Positions 47,548-60,120 are shown, numbered from the stretch's first letter. The stretch: DNA of 64,000 nt from Lepeophtheirus salmonis (GCF_016086655.4 NC_052142.2:5894422-5958421); one strand, 5' to 3'. Numbers and translations are program-made. Notes: a model not told the origin generated them from the letters alone.

Positions 47548-50460
47548 TCATGCAGGTGGGATAAATTTCCATGCAACCCCTCTAGAAACTGACAATTTGG
47601 CAAAAACTTCTTTTTCTTTCTGTAAAAACTTAACTAGAATATTAGCAAATCCAACAAAATTGCGTCCATGATCACTCCAAAAGACACTGGGAGCTCCTAT
47701 TCGTCCAACAAACCGACAAATAGGATTGATCAAATCTTCAACTCAATTACTTTGCAAGTTCGAGATGCACAGCACTAGTTGAAAAGTAAGTAAATAAACA
47801 AATAAAAGACTTTTCTTTAATTTTTTTTTCTTTTTTAATTATAAATATTTATCGGATCTGCATAGTCAATTCCAGTTTGTGCAAATGGAGGAACCACATC
47901 TACCCCTGCGATAGGTAAATCAGCAATTTTCTGAGAAGACGGCTTGGCTAAAGAACGTTGACATCTAACATATTTGCGTATTATTGAATTGACAAATTGT
48001 TTCCTTCGAAAAACCCAAAAACGATAACCGAGTGATGCTAAAGTTGTAGCAGGACCAGAGTGAAGTAATCTTGCATGTTCATGTTCAATAAGAACAACAG
48101 CAAAACGTGATAGATTTGAAACTAACATTGGACGTCAGATGTTAATATTTCAATGTTATTAAGGTAACCTCCAACCTTTATTAATTGATCATGAGTATAC
48201 CCTACAATATCTGAACTTACAAGACTATCTTTCTTTGATAACGATTTACCATGACTTAAACTCTTGAATTGATTATCAAAATAGATTTCTTCCTCATGTC
48301 TCACAATATATTTTATTGTAATTTCTAGCCCTTCAAGAGAAAGTGCTCCATCTGGTTTGGGACACTTCCCTTTAACAATATAGGTAGTCATTTTAACTAT
48401 GATATATATCTCTGAATCTTGATCAAAGACGAAATTGTATTTAGGATTTGAGATAAAGGAGTGAGAATATCTCGAACAAAAAGTTTGTTAATAGATTTCT
48501 TTTTTTCACAGTCTATTTCATTATTTTCTTCAGCAGTAATAACAAACGTCTTTGGAAAATCTTCTTCTTTTAAACCAGACCAGTGAAGTCCCTTGAACCC
48601 TCAATCTATTTTTACAAATTGAGTGGCCGACAATCCAAGGCATCCATGTTCGGCAGGATTATGTACTCCGAATACATGACTCCAACATGATACACCTATA
48701 ATATCTTGAATCCTCTGTACCCGATTGGCAACGTATGTTTTCCAATTCGATACCTTACATTGAATCTAATGAAAAAAAAACAGTAGAATTTGTTCATACA
48801 CGAACTCTGTAAATTTTAATTGGAGTTATTGGCTAAAAATGTTCAATAAGGCGAGCACATAAAAGTGTAGCCTCTAATTCTGGGCGTGGAATTGTGATTT
48901 CTTTGAGTGGTCTGACTCTAGTACGTGATGTGAGAAACCCTACTTTGAAACACTCATCATTAAGAACAAACCATACATAAACCCTTGGACGAAGCATCTC
49001 CAAAAGCACAGAACTCAACATCTTTATTATTAAAATTGGGGTTCATGACACATCTAGGAACTGAAAAGGATTGAGGAAGTCGTAATTCACGTTTCCATTG
49101 TAACCATCTCTCAGCCAGATCTCTTGGGAACAAGTCCTCCCATTTTATCTTCCAATTCCTTCTTTCTTGAAAGATGAGTCTAGCTATAAAGAAAATAGGT
49201 GCAAATCTACATTGAGAATAAAAATATATCAAAGATTCAGATAACACCTCCCTTTTCGTTGGTGATTTTGAATCTTCGTTAAAACCCATAAACAGATGAA
49301 TACAATCTTCCTTTCGATTCCAAGAGTAACAAAGAGCCTTAGTTTAATCAAGTAATAGAGTTATATCTTCTTTATTGAGCAATTCATTATGAAGATGTGA
49401 AATCACTTCCGGAATATTACTAATCAGCTAACTAAATCACATAATTGGGAATGAGGTAATACAATTTTCGGACTTGATCAGGAGTATTCAAAGGCCTCTA
49501 TTCGAATTGATTTTCCAGTACGAGTCTGTAATCGAATACCGTGTGAAAAATACTTTTTAATCGTACACTCCATATCAGGAACACCACTGACGTTTGTGCT
49601 GGGATTTCCCGTAACTTATTATACTTGAGCACCCTAGACGTTACGTAACTTATCTAAGATCCACGATCGAATAATAAAAGAACCTCTTCACTACGATCAT
49701 GGCTTATAATATGTGTTCTTGCAGTGATTAACAAAGTTGATTTAATAGTAGAAATATGCCCAACATTAGATGTTGAACTTGAAGGAACAAGTCTTGTTTC
49801 ATTTTCTTTTCTATGAAGAAGGGCATGGAGTATACCATTAAACTTAATTAATTGATAAACATTCGCTTAGACGATGACTCATTTTCAAACAGTTAAAACA
49901 AACACCAAAATTATTTACTAATAATTGACTGGTATTGTAAAGTGTTTTTTTTCTTGAACAACACACAACCCTCGAGTGAATGTTGTTCTTTCCAATTATT
50001 AAAAGGACTGATACAAATTTATGAACAACTCTTTTCATGATTTGCGATGTGTCTGCAACCTTAGCTACAATTTGAACATTGCAATAGGAGCTCTTCTATT
50101 GAGATAAATTCTTGATCTTGAATTTCACTAACAAACATGCCCCATCCACCCATAACGAGGCCAGAAACTCTACTCTCTAGAAGAGAAATGTTAAATCTTC
50201 TTTCATTGAGTTCCTCCAACTTTCTACATCGTTCGCTTTCAGGCTTGTTGAATCATCATTATTTCATCCTGGAAATGATGAAGACCATTTGCATTATTTT
50301 TTACTTGATTTAGACCCACAAATCTATGGACCAGCTTGGATATCATACTCTGACTCCACCCAAAATTATCTTTTAATATTCTTATAGCCTCGACATGGCT
50401 TTCCTTGTTCACAGGAAGAAATGAATTTTTTTTTAAAGAGCCTTACCCTGGAGTGCAGAG
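47548..50460 (-). pseudogene. BEL/Pao retrotransposon relic
   Basis: Minus strand. The gag part near 50250-50415 encodes AIRILKDNFGWSQSMISKLV, typical of the Pao gag domain (DUF1759). A zinc knuckle FGVCFNCLKMSHRLSEC lies at about 49860. A protease-like LLFDRGSRISYV-type site is near 49670. After a gap lacking the reverse transcriptase palm come SPTKREVLSESL and an RNase H part (FCAFGDASSKG, then PLKEITIPRPELEATLL) at 48833-49289. The integrase zinc-binding part is at 47835-48128 (LLHSGPATTLASLGYRFWV, CQRS). Its core is near 47560-47733 (FVGRIGAPSVFWSDHGRNF), with the second catalytic Asp in WSD. Stops and shifts are frequent. LTRs were not found. Confidence 0.85.
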
Positions 50461-50464
50461 TGGA

Positions 50465-51075
50465 GTAAAGAAGTTAAGTGAGAACTTATTCTTATAACAA
50501 CGGTTCAAGAAAAAGGACTTAAAATCTGAAAACTTAGAAGAAGGGCGAGATTAATAAAAAAAACAATTTTTCAAAAATTCATGTATAATACACTTGGCTG
50601 TTATAGGTGATAAAGATCAAGAAGTCTTAGGACTCGAAAGTCTTCTTCATTGGACATCGTCTTTATCACAAAAATTCAAAAAATGTATGGCATTACCTGA
50701 AGGTTTCATTGCATAAAGAATAATATTAATTCATCCTCAATCCAGACTTGATATAAACAAAAAAACACTTTTAACTTATTAAGAAAAAAATATTAAGTCA
50801 TAGTAAATTAGTCTTATGTCAAAATAATAGTGAAAACATGTTGATGCATAAAATTTCAATCACCACGATTGTTATCACTTCCAACTATAAAAATTGATAA
50901 TCCAATTTTATGGTCTAATGTTGTATTGAATACTCTGGAACTTTATCATGCAAAAATGATTGTGAAATGCATAAAGAACCACAAAAATTTGGTTTGCACT
51001 CTTTACATGTTTTCACACTAGAGTTATAGATATGCAAGTAGCAAAATCATTCCCAATTTCTTCAATTCTATTTTC
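50465..51075. other. No gene recognised
   Basis: AT-rich stretch separating two oppositely oriented BEL/Pao relics. Confidence 0.4.
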
Positions 51076-51079
51076 TCTA

Positions 51080-51480
51080 GGCATTTCGACGATTTGTTGG
51101 AAATTGTGGCAGACCATCCAAATTTTATTCCGACAATGTAACAAATTTGTTAAAACCCAACAAGTATTTAAAAGAGCTTTTTTCTAAAGTCAAGTTTGAT
51201 AAGATTCAATCAGACACCTTTCATGGCGATTCGCCTATAAATTGGAGTTATCAAAAACAGAGGGGTCTTGAACAAATGGTGTTACAGAAAAAATGGTTAA
51301 CATATTTAAAAGACAATTAAGAATTGCAGCACAACAAAATCTACTGACAATTCGAGAAATTTAAACATTAATTATATAAATAACCAGTATCCTAAATAAT
51401 AGACCACTGTGAGATTCTTATCAGAATCCGTTATCACCTTCAGTTATTACTCCAGTACCAAAATTTTTATTCAATATTGG
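51080..51480 (+). pseudogene. BEL/Pao integrase fragment, plus strand
   Basis: The plus strand encodes RRFVGNCGRPSKFYSDNVTN, then KYLKELF and INWSY, the integrase core of a BEL/Pao element with the Asp of SDN. Further on come RQLRIAAQQN-type and RPL...LSPSVITPV segments, matching the part after the core. It differs in sequence and orientation from the 47.5-50.5 kb relic, so it comes from a separate insertion. Confidence 0.7.
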
Positions 51481-51484
51481 CTGA

Positions 51485-51725
51485 ATCAGATTGGCAATTA
51501 CTTTAGATATAATTCGGTTTGTGTCATTTAATACTTTTATTCCCCCCAGTGACCAATGTAATATTGTCGGTTTTAGTCAAAACCTTAACATTATAAATGA
51601 TCTTTTTAACGTTTCAGGAAGTTTGTGTTTCATTTATTTCCTGTTCCCTAATTCTTCAACTGGGTATTCTCTGCTGCAATTTTCATTTGAGTATATTCCT
51701 TCACTATATCCGAAATTTCAAAACA
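51485..51725. other. No gene recognised
   Basis: An open frame here (51491-51730, plus) has no recognised motif. It may be the decayed tail of the adjacent integrase fragment. Confidence 0.3.
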
Positions 51726-51726
51726 A

Positions 51727-52029
51727 TTAAAAGTGTCTTCCTGTTATGACCTCCGCTTCCAGGCTTCCTGGAACCCGTTTGAACTGATTCATCTCCTTCT
51801 GGATGCGATAGACAATGGTCAGGGATACGTTGACAATGGCCGAGATCTCCTTGGGATCGATTTGTACACGGAGGAGATCGTGCATACTCTGCCGTTTTTC
51901 TTGTTGCTCGAACATTTTTGATTGCACAAAATCAAAACAAACATCAAATTCTAGTTTTTTATCAGCTCTTTTAGAACTAAGACTAGAAGAATTCGAAGTG
52001 GATTCTAAATTTTGTGTCCTCACCCTCAA
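51727..52029 (-). pseudogene. Tc1/mariner-like helix-turn-helix fragment
   Basis: The minus strand encodes FEQQEKRQSMHDLLRVQIDP, then KEISAIVNVSLTIVYRIQKE. This is the N-terminal DNA-binding helix-turn-helix found in Tc1/mariner-type transposases (Ile-x-Asp-Leu-Leu, Pro-Lys-Glu-Ile, Val-Ser-x-x-Thr-Val-Tyr-Arg). The frame ends soon after, with no catalytic domain. A similar N-terminus occurs at 53606. Confidence 0.6.
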
Positions 52030-52034
52030 TACTT

Positions 52035-53295
52035 TTAAATGTCAACCTTTTTTTATTTTGAGCTTCTAAATTGCTTAAGGGGTACATACTTGGTAAGGGC
52101 AATGTATCTGGCTTATTCCGTTACTCAACTGGTCGTGAACGAAAACGCTGCGACAATTTTTTTATATCAATATGAGGCATTGGGGAATTATTTACACTTC
52201 TCTTTTCTTTTTGATACAAACAACTACACTGAATACTATCATCATAGATTGAATTAAAATTCCACTGAAATATTCGATACTCATTGATTTCCCTTGTAAT
52301 TTTTCTCCATCAGAGCTGTATTTTCGTTTTTTGTATTCTCTTCTTAGACAGTACAAATATTCACCCTGTCATTTTCTGCAATGTTCCTTGACCAGATGTA
52401 TTTCTTCTCCCATCTGAATTTACAACATAATACGCGTTATCTTCAGTTCTGTAATGATGGAACATTATCATTCTTTTCACTTTTTTTATATTATTGTACA
52501 GTGCCTTGTCTTCCTTATATTCATAAGATAATCTCCATATTTTACAACCTCATTGATACATTTTTTTTGTAAAATAACCAGTCTCATAACACTTTGCATA
52601 TGTAATTGACCGACCTGCATAGCTGATTCGAGTCTTTAACCCTATAAATCCTGGTATGTCTAGCATTAATATTCAAGAACAAAATTTCCTTTATTCAGAT
52701 CCTTTATTCTGTCATCAATGAAAGTAGTTTATTTCGAAGGTTTTACTGTTTCAACAAAATCTTTGAATTTATCATCTATCTCGTCTTAATCTTAAGAATA
52801 TTACAACTTCTGTAATTGCCTGATCCCTGTGATTTCCTTCCTTTATTCGAAAGATATCCTATACATGCGAAAATACTATACAAATAATCAATTCTGTATT
52901 GTAGTACTGGAACAACCATAAAGCGAGATGAAGGACAAATATGAATTCATTCAAGAAGAAGTGGGTCTATTTTCATAGTTCAAAATAATAAATTATTACC
53001 TTATGAAAAGGTAGGCTGTTTAGGAATGGTACCTCCATCAATGCTTGTAATATCATTTATTATCTTTCTTCTTATAGTTTTTGTAGTCAAATCTTTTTTC
53101 AATGCATTTAAATGGCTATATTTCCGTGGGATCATCCCAGAAGATGGTTTTTTCATGATTAAAACGTAAATTTCTCGGAACTTTTTATAATATGAAGTGA
53201 TAAACAATTATGTGTGAGCACTAACTCCCAGATTGATTTCAAAAAGAATTATCACATGATAAATGTAGGCATAAGATATAGAGTCTTACTTATAC
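52035..53295. other. No gene recognised
   Basis: AT-rich DNA. The open frames at 52039-52257 and 52381-52572 (plus) and 53001-53207 (minus) have no recognisable family. Confidence 0.4.
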
Positions 53296-53299
53296 AAAA

Positions 53300-53606
53300 A
53301 TTCATTCCAAAACTTCTTCATAATTATAATTCTTAAGAATAAAAAATCAGAGTCTATGGGATTTATATCAGGTGAAGAGGCAAGCCACATAGACTTGTTC
53401 AAAAAATGGTAGATTTTTTTAAACTCCAGTTTTGAACTGAGTGGGCACCATGAGCTGGAGCTGCATCAAAAAGTCTGATCAGACTCAATTTGATCCTCCA
53501 ATCGCTTTTTGCATCTATAAACGATTTTGGCGTTCTTCTGGATTGATTTGGAAATGTGCCCAGCTTTTAATATAGTTATAATCGGTTCCCTTTGGGATTT
53601 TACCAT
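53300..53606 (-). pseudogene. Tc1/mariner-like relic with central deletion
   Basis: The minus strand starts at 53606 with MVKSQREPIITILKAGHISK and then NAKIVYRCKKRLED, the helix-turn-helix end. It passes almost at once to a WCPLSSKLEF-type stretch and then NKSMWLASSPDINPIDSDF in neighbouring frames. The Ser-Pro-Asp-Ile-Asn-Pro-Ile-Asp block is the conserved segment near the last catalytic acid in Tc1 transposases. The catalytic centre between them is missing, as in the 32.9-33.7 kb element. Confidence 0.65.
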
Positions 53607-53649
53607 TTTTTGAAAGAATTATATGTTCCCGGGTAATTTTGAAAATTAA

Positions 53650-54715
53650 ATGTTTTGTTGAATTGTATTTTTGGAAAGAAGTATATTTAAAAACAAACCT
53701 CTCAGAAAGTTATTTATGCAATAAAAGTCTTTAAAATATGGTACAATTTTAAAAATCATCCCTGTAAAGACAAAAGCATATTTTGAAAACAGTTACCATT
53801 GTAAATTTTAATTTTGTAACTTCGAATCATTGGCCACAGGACATCGATTTATGGTAATTCAGTTTTTAATAGAAACTTTGTACGAGATAAAATAAAAAAT
53901 ATTAGTCTCTCATAATTCTAGAAGTGAGGATAAATATGAATTACATTTGATATTTTTTGGCTGTATTATGCGGAGGTAGACTATATTGAATGAACATGTT
54001 CACAAAGGTCGTACCTCAAAGTTTTGTTAAAAAAAGTTTCAGAATTATTTATCAAAAAATAAAACGATTGACATTTTTCTAAAATCAGTCATTCAGTCCA
54101 CGTCTTGCTTCCGAACCCTGTAGATAAATAAAATAAATAGACTATTTAAAAATTTTATTGGTCCAATGTTAGATTCTGAAGTATTACTCTTATTTGACCG
54201 TTTCTTTTAACCTCCAATCCTGGTTGTGTTTGAAATCTTTATTACAAATCAGAGTACCCAGTTCTTCTACATTTAGAGGAAATTAAACATTTAAACATGT
54301 AAGATACAAAGAGTTTTGGAACACCAATCCCCCAATAAATTATTCTTTCTAGTTAGAGTAAATCAACTATTTAAATAGTAATTGAGACTAAAGAACAGCA
54401 AGGCCCCCTATAAAAGTAACAGAGGCTTTAACATATATGACCAATATGAAAATGATTTTTATACTACAAAGATAAATTTTGAATCTGGAAAATAATTGCA
54501 TTTATAAATTATTTAAAGAATTCACTCATCATATATATATTCATAAATTAATATGATAAATACTTGAATTTCAAACAACATTTTATTTTCGACAGATAAC
54601 TAACTCCTGAAATGATTAACTTTTAAGTAATCAGTAACTCATACTGAAGTATGAAGATATAAATGATTTAACATCTTCAATATTAAAAAAAAAAGAAAAT
54701 TCAGTTTCTGATACG
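53650..54715. other. No gene recognised
   Basis: AT-rich DNA without recognised coding or repeat features. Confidence 0.4.
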
Positions 54716-54719
54716 GCGC

Positions 54720-55130
54720 TAGGAACTTCTTGCATTCAGCTGTTTTACCTCAGGACATTTTGCCAAAAAGCCATTTTCCGCAAGGATATTTTGACTTATT
54801 ATATTATATTAATAAATGATGTTTATTATTGGTCGTTATTGTTCATTTTAGTTTAAATTGATGTTGCCTTTGAATGTTTTAATCAAAATATGTAATGTTT
54901 ATTACGATAAAAAACATGAAATGGTTGTTTTCTATTGAAATAATGATGAGATTATTCCACAAAAATACAATGCATACTATCCAAATTTCATAATGTAATA
55001 AGTTCAAACCAGAAAAAAATACGTAATATATTAAATTTAATAAGAAAAATTAACAAAAACGACAACTGTTCTAATAGAAGAAGTACTATTCACTGCTCCG
55101 TTATTAATTAAAATGGATAATTATCAAAAC
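54720..55130 (+). repeat. Dispersed repeat B, long copy
   Basis: Ordered blocks: CAGGACATTTTGCCAAAAAG, CCATTTTCC, then AAAATATGTAATGTTTATTA, AACATGAAATGGTTGTTTTC, GAAGAAGTACTATTCACTGC and CGTTATTAATTA. The same blocks run in reverse complement through 60125-60540, and the outer ones occur at 44445-44690. No coding content. The class is unknown; it may be a non-autonomous element. Confidence 0.6.
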
Positions 55131-55439
55131 AATATGCTGGTATAAAGATAAGAATCTTCTGTATTTCATATTACACTAGAAGAGTGACTATAAAAAGTAG
55201 CTGAAATTTGCAAATTTAACATTATTTGATTTACTTTGTAAAACTCGTGAAAAAAAAATCCAAATTCTATATTACAAAAACTCATGATTATGACTTCACC
55301 CGTCGCAGTAGATTACTAGTAAATTTATAAATTAAAGAATTATAACATATATTTGTGATATTAAGTTAAAGAAGTATGGGTAAAAAAAAACACAACTAAA
55401 AAACGATTAATTATAATATGCTTAAAATCCTCTCTAAGT

Positions 55440-56330
55440 CACAATTTACAGTAGTTGTGTTTCTGTTAATTGTATCCTCAAAATTTGATAGGTCTGACAA
55501 ATCTTTATACGCTGGATTTCAATCTAAAAATGTATTTAGTTTTGTTTTGAATGGTTCTAGCTTGATATCAACCCGTAAATGTTCGATAATTGTAAAGCTA
55601 ACACGTAAAGAGAGTCTTCCTTCAATAGCAGTAATGGCCTCGGTAATTGGGTTGATATTATGATTAATTATTGATACATAAACTCATCTCCTTAACTTTA
55701 ACTACCATTGATGGTTTTTTTTATTAAAGTTGTTTAAATATTCCCTGATTACTTTGAAGTTATTGAAATAGTAATCAACTGCTTCCAGCTAAGTTCCCCT
55801 AGCGTGTGACTATAGATGCTGGAGGTAAGGGAATTTGGTAAGAAGCAGTAAAGTTCTGTTTTCTTAGCCTGGCATTCAAAAACATTAACGGGATCAGTAA
55901 TTTTTATGTCCATCAAATAGAATAGATAAAAACGACCCAAGAAACGTCTATTGAAAATACCCATCAATATAGCTGTCATTGATCATTTCCGGTTGTCTTT
56001 AGTCTCATTAACAGCTAAGAAAATATCCTTTTTTCCAATTTTTCCTTTCATTTTGGAGATTACATCCTTGCTAACAACATCCATTAGAATATTTAGAGTC
56101 CTTCTAATAGAGACAGTTCCCTCGGCATATTTCTTCATAAATAGGAAACTAAAATCTTTAAGAGGTCAGTGTTAAAGTTGTCAAAATCATCATAGGTCAA
56201 ATGTTGTTCGTATGTGTTCATATTCTTGATATGAGCGAGAACATTAAGTGTCGTCGGACTCTAGATGGGGAGATATAAGAGTACTTACATCGCCATATTC
56301 GACAAAATATTTTTTGTCGTCCGTTAGGTA
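55440..56330 (-). pseudogene. hAT transposase relic, lineage C, copy 2
   Basis: Minus strand. Near 56000-56110 it encodes MKGKIGKKDIFLAVNETKDN then SMTAILMGIFNRRFLG. This matches VALDETKDHQGRSMMTILIG of the 43.0-44.3 kb relic, with the catalytic Asp of LDE replaced by Asn. The region 55470-55560 ends with LEPFKTKLNTFLD, like EEPFKTKLKEVLQ there. Fragmented by stops; no ends found. Confidence 0.65.
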
Positions 56331-56334
56331 GTTT

Positions 56335-57495
56335 CAAATTTCATGGCCTCCATTAATTTCAATTCAGATGTAGGGAGAATTTTTTTTCAGTATTTCTCTA
56401 ATTTTATTGTACAAACTCCAAGGTACTCGACGAACAATGTACTTTTTGTGAGAGGAGTCGTAAGCACAACAAAAACTCGAGAAATAATGAATAAATAAGA
56501 AAAAAAGGAAAATCTAACAACTGCTTTTCTTTTCTAATCTCAAAGCAGTAATTTATTTGACCAAATATCCCATCTTTACTTACAGATGAAATAAATACTA
56601 AAGCAAATAAGTAAGTCATTTTTTTATTCTAAGCACAATGACTGATAAACGAAATAGGAAATACTAAAGAAATTCATGACGTCATCCATATAAAAAAATT
56701 AATCGAAAGGGTGATGTATATATATATATATATATACAACTATAAGGAAGTGTATTCTTATGTTATATCTTTTAATTATAATTTATAATTGTCATAAAAA
56801 ACTGTATTCAATATATTTATATAAAATAAAATAATGTGTATTTAAATTTATAATTTGAATTGTAACCTTCTAATTCAATGAAAGGTTGTGTTGGAATATA
56901 TATAGTAAAATAAACTTAAGCAATTGGGCCTGAGTATAGGATTTAGCATCTCATATATAAATATAAAATTTAAAAAAGTAAGTAACGTCATTTTTTGAGG
57001 AGTTATGAGAGTTCTTACCTTATAAATTGAAGTCATTTTAGTGTCAAAAAATTATACTCTATATATATATATAGTAGGAACCTATTTAAAGTTCTGGATT
57101 TTGTTATTTTTGACTTTTTGTAACCTACTTACAATATAATACAGCGCTTCGTTCAAATTCAAATACAGTAATTACTAATTATATTTCAAATTCCCTACTC
57201 ATCGGGAATTGATCTCTTCAGTTTTTCAATCCTATCATGTTCAACCGAAGGAAAGAGTCGACTCTACTCTCTTATGAAGCCTGGTAGCTTCCCTAAGATA
57301 AATTTTTTCGCGTCGTAGCCTGTGGAATGTGAAGTTCCAAATAAAAGCATATTTTGAGATGTGTGATCAAGTTGGAAGTTTCTTCGTTCGATTTCCATTA
57401 TCTGATTTTGGTCTTAACTCTTGGAAAATATAGAAGTCAACTTTTTCCTGTCTTAATGTATGAAGAATTCTCTTAGGCCTTAACAATTCTCAAAT
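56335..57495. other. No gene recognised
   Basis: AT-rich DNA with TA microsatellites at about 56715-56738 and 57060-57073. Confidence 0.4.
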
Positions 57496-57499
57496 TAAA

Positions 57500-57676
57500 A
57501 TTAAATCTAAATTTCAAATTATTATCTATTTTAATTAAATCTAAATTTCAAATTATTATCTATTTTAATTAAATCTAAATTTCAAATTATTATCTATTTT
57601 AATTAAATCTAAATTTCAAATTATTATCTATTTTAATTAAATTTAAATTTCAAATTATTATCTATTTTAATTAAAT
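57500..57676 (+). repeat. 34-bp minisatellite, five units
   Basis: Five tandem 34-bp units begin at 57500, 57534, 57568, 57602 and 57636, followed by seven bases of a sixth. Units 1-4 look identical and unit 5 differs by one base, which suggests recent expansion. The unit begins ATTAAATCTAAATTTCAAAT and is almost pure A/T. Confidence 0.95.
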
Positions 57677-57679
57677 GGT

Positions 57680-58450
57680 TATAATTTCATATTATTGTAG
57701 TACCTATTTAACATATCTTTATTTTATATTTCATATCCAGAGCATTTTTTCTTAATCTAAATTGATCCCTTCATAGTTTCATCCCTTAAATATATTCATT
57801 GTTATATGTGGATGGATAAATTCCTACCCAAGGAAGGAGTTGGCTCTATTGTCGTATGAGGCTTAGCTTGGTTTGGTTTTCTTCCTCGGATAAACTTTCA
57901 TTCGGTCATCCTCTCCGTGGATATCGGAATTAAAGAAACTGTTGTTGAGGATAAATTATATGGAATCTTTTCTTCTGTCCTAATTGTTAAGGAACGTCTT
58001 TAATTCATGAAAATCGATGTAAGCAAATGAAAAACTCTATTTATCTTCTGTTAATACCTAATATTTTACTTTATTATATTAATATATGTTACATTTAGTC
58101 TCTTATTTGATTCATTTAGAATTGTAGGGTCTGGAAGAGGACGTTTGACTTGGCATTGTCTAATTCAATCTGTATATTTTATCAGTTATAAATAAGTATT
58201 ATATTTATATCTCTGTAAATCTTCTTTATTAACTATATTTTAGTTAATAGGCTAATCATATGAATACAAAGATATCTCAGATACACTAATAACAACACAA
58301 AATATAATTATGAAAAGAGTACAGATATTTTAATATGCATATATATTTTTATTTCATAGTTTTATGTTAATTTTTTTGAATTATTTCATTATTTTTTGTA
58401 TATTAAACTTCTTTACAATCTCTTTTTATGATCCAGCAATAGTATGTCAG
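57680..58450. other. No gene recognised
   Basis: AT-rich DNA between the minisatellite and a repeat-associated gene relic. Confidence 0.4.
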
Positions 58451-58454
58451 CATA

Positions 58455-59060
58455 TCAACATCGATCTTCCTCCACAAAGTTTTTACACTCTAATAAATCT
58501 TGATTAATTCTTTGTTTCTGTCCATCAATTATATCCGCAAAATCATTAAGAAAGTTTGCAAGATGGCTATGAAGAACATGAAGTTTTAAACTAATTTTAC
58601 ATCCCTTTGCTCTGTAGTCCTCCATCTTTGTATGTACTAACTCTTCGTACATAGTTGTTTTGTAATTCCCTAGGAAGTTATCCACATATTTGGAAAAAAT
58701 AACAACACAACCAATAATTCCTCTCCACATCTGTCATTTTATTGATCATTTATTAATCTCTGATGAGTGTTTGTATTTTCAGACATCAAAAACGCAGTAT
58801 TCCAGGAAATTACTTCCTATTTTTCGAATGTATGAGACATTAACTTCGGTTTAGGCAATTCTTTCTGATTTAATTGTGAAGCTAAGAGCTTAGATGTTTT
58901 TTCCCTAATCCCAAATTACGTATCAAACTATTTAATTATTGCTGATCAAATTCTTTATGTTAGCAAGGTGTATTTTCTAAAGTTTCAAAGTATGGATCCT
59001 TACTTTCTTCGACGTCATCTTTATTTCCTGGAGACAAATCATATATTTGTACTGGAATTT
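58455..59060 (-). pseudogene. Arthropod repeat-associated gene relic, internally deleted
   Basis: On the minus strand 58455-58730 encodes VDNFLGNYKTTMYEELV, then KISLKLHVLHSHLANFLNDF and a short tail. I recognise the Asn-Phe-Leu-Gly ... Ser-Leu-Lys-x-His-x-Leu-His-Ser-His-Leu pattern from a protein type that recurs in high copy in arthropod genomes and is generally taken to be of mobile origin. Upstream, at 58860-59060, lies a decayed piece like its N-terminus (IRNLGLGKKHLSS, then LKQKELL-type). The several hundred codons usually between them are absent, so this is a deleted copy. The biochemical role of the family is unknown to me. Confidence 0.55.
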
Positions 59061-59064
59061 CATG

Positions 59065-60120
59065 AAAATGAGGGATGAGTATTTATGCTAAACACATATT
59101 TGGATAAACAAAATATGACTTCTGTGTTTATTCTTAAATCCAGATACAACTTAACTTAGAACTCTAAAAATAAGGTCGGTGTTCTTGATGACACAAAAAT
59201 ATGGAAACTCTTTCTGATATGTTCTCCAAAATTATGACCAAAGGTAGATAGAGGGAATAGAAGGAAGACATTTTACTTGATCATCCATCTCAAAAGATTT
59301 GTTATTCTCAACTCCATATTCCAAGGTCGACGACGGTATGAAAATTCATCCGAAGAAAAATACTATGCTTTATAAGAGAGCAGAGGCGACTCTTTCCTTG
59401 GAATAAAGATTCCAGGATTGCAACAGTGCAGAGATCCATTCACGAATAGTAAAGAATTTCAATATTTCTAATATAATTAGTAATTACTGTATTTGAATTT
59501 GTAGGAAGTAAGGTAAAATATGGACATTGTAATATCAATTATTATAATTCATAACGGGATATGATGTCATTATTGTTACATTGAAATCGTAAACATTATT
59601 AAGATAATGTTGGATACTTGTCAGTACACCCCAATAAAAAGTAAAATAACTCAAAAAAATACAAAATCAAACCAAAATTTTAGGATATTTATATTTTTGA
59701 ACTAGGTCTTTAAAAAAACAAACCAAACATGGAATATTATTCTATAATATAAGCTATGATATTCCTTATCAAATCAATTATGAATAAATTGTAGATGTTT
59801 AAATAAAAATGTCGTTTTTCATCATTTTCCAGCCTAAAAATGGAAATATTTCAAATTCAAAACAAGATAAAGAATCAATAAAAACATTTTTGTAATCATA
59901 AAAACCCTTTAATATCAGTTATATTCATCCTATTTCAATTCGGTGTTGTCTTAATAATAAAAAATGACTAAACTATAATTGTCCCGAATTACTAGAATCT
60001 CGGATGTCTCTGAAACCTGACAACCTAAATAAAAACAGAGATCATTTTTGGATTCTCCACTCAAAGATATATAATATACTTGGCTTAATTTCATTGGTAG
60101 AAATTTTAACCCAATCCATA
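59065..60120. other. No gene recognised
   Basis: AT-rich DNA; nothing identifiable on either strand. Confidence 0.4.

Noticed and set aside
51727..53606. The two helix-turn-helix fragments as parts of one element
   Set aside because: Both are N-terminal pieces on the same strand, and their order along the strand is wrong for a single transposase.
57500..57676. Regular repeats as a CRISPR array
   Set aside because: The units are contiguous without spacers, and the genes around are eukaryotic with introns.
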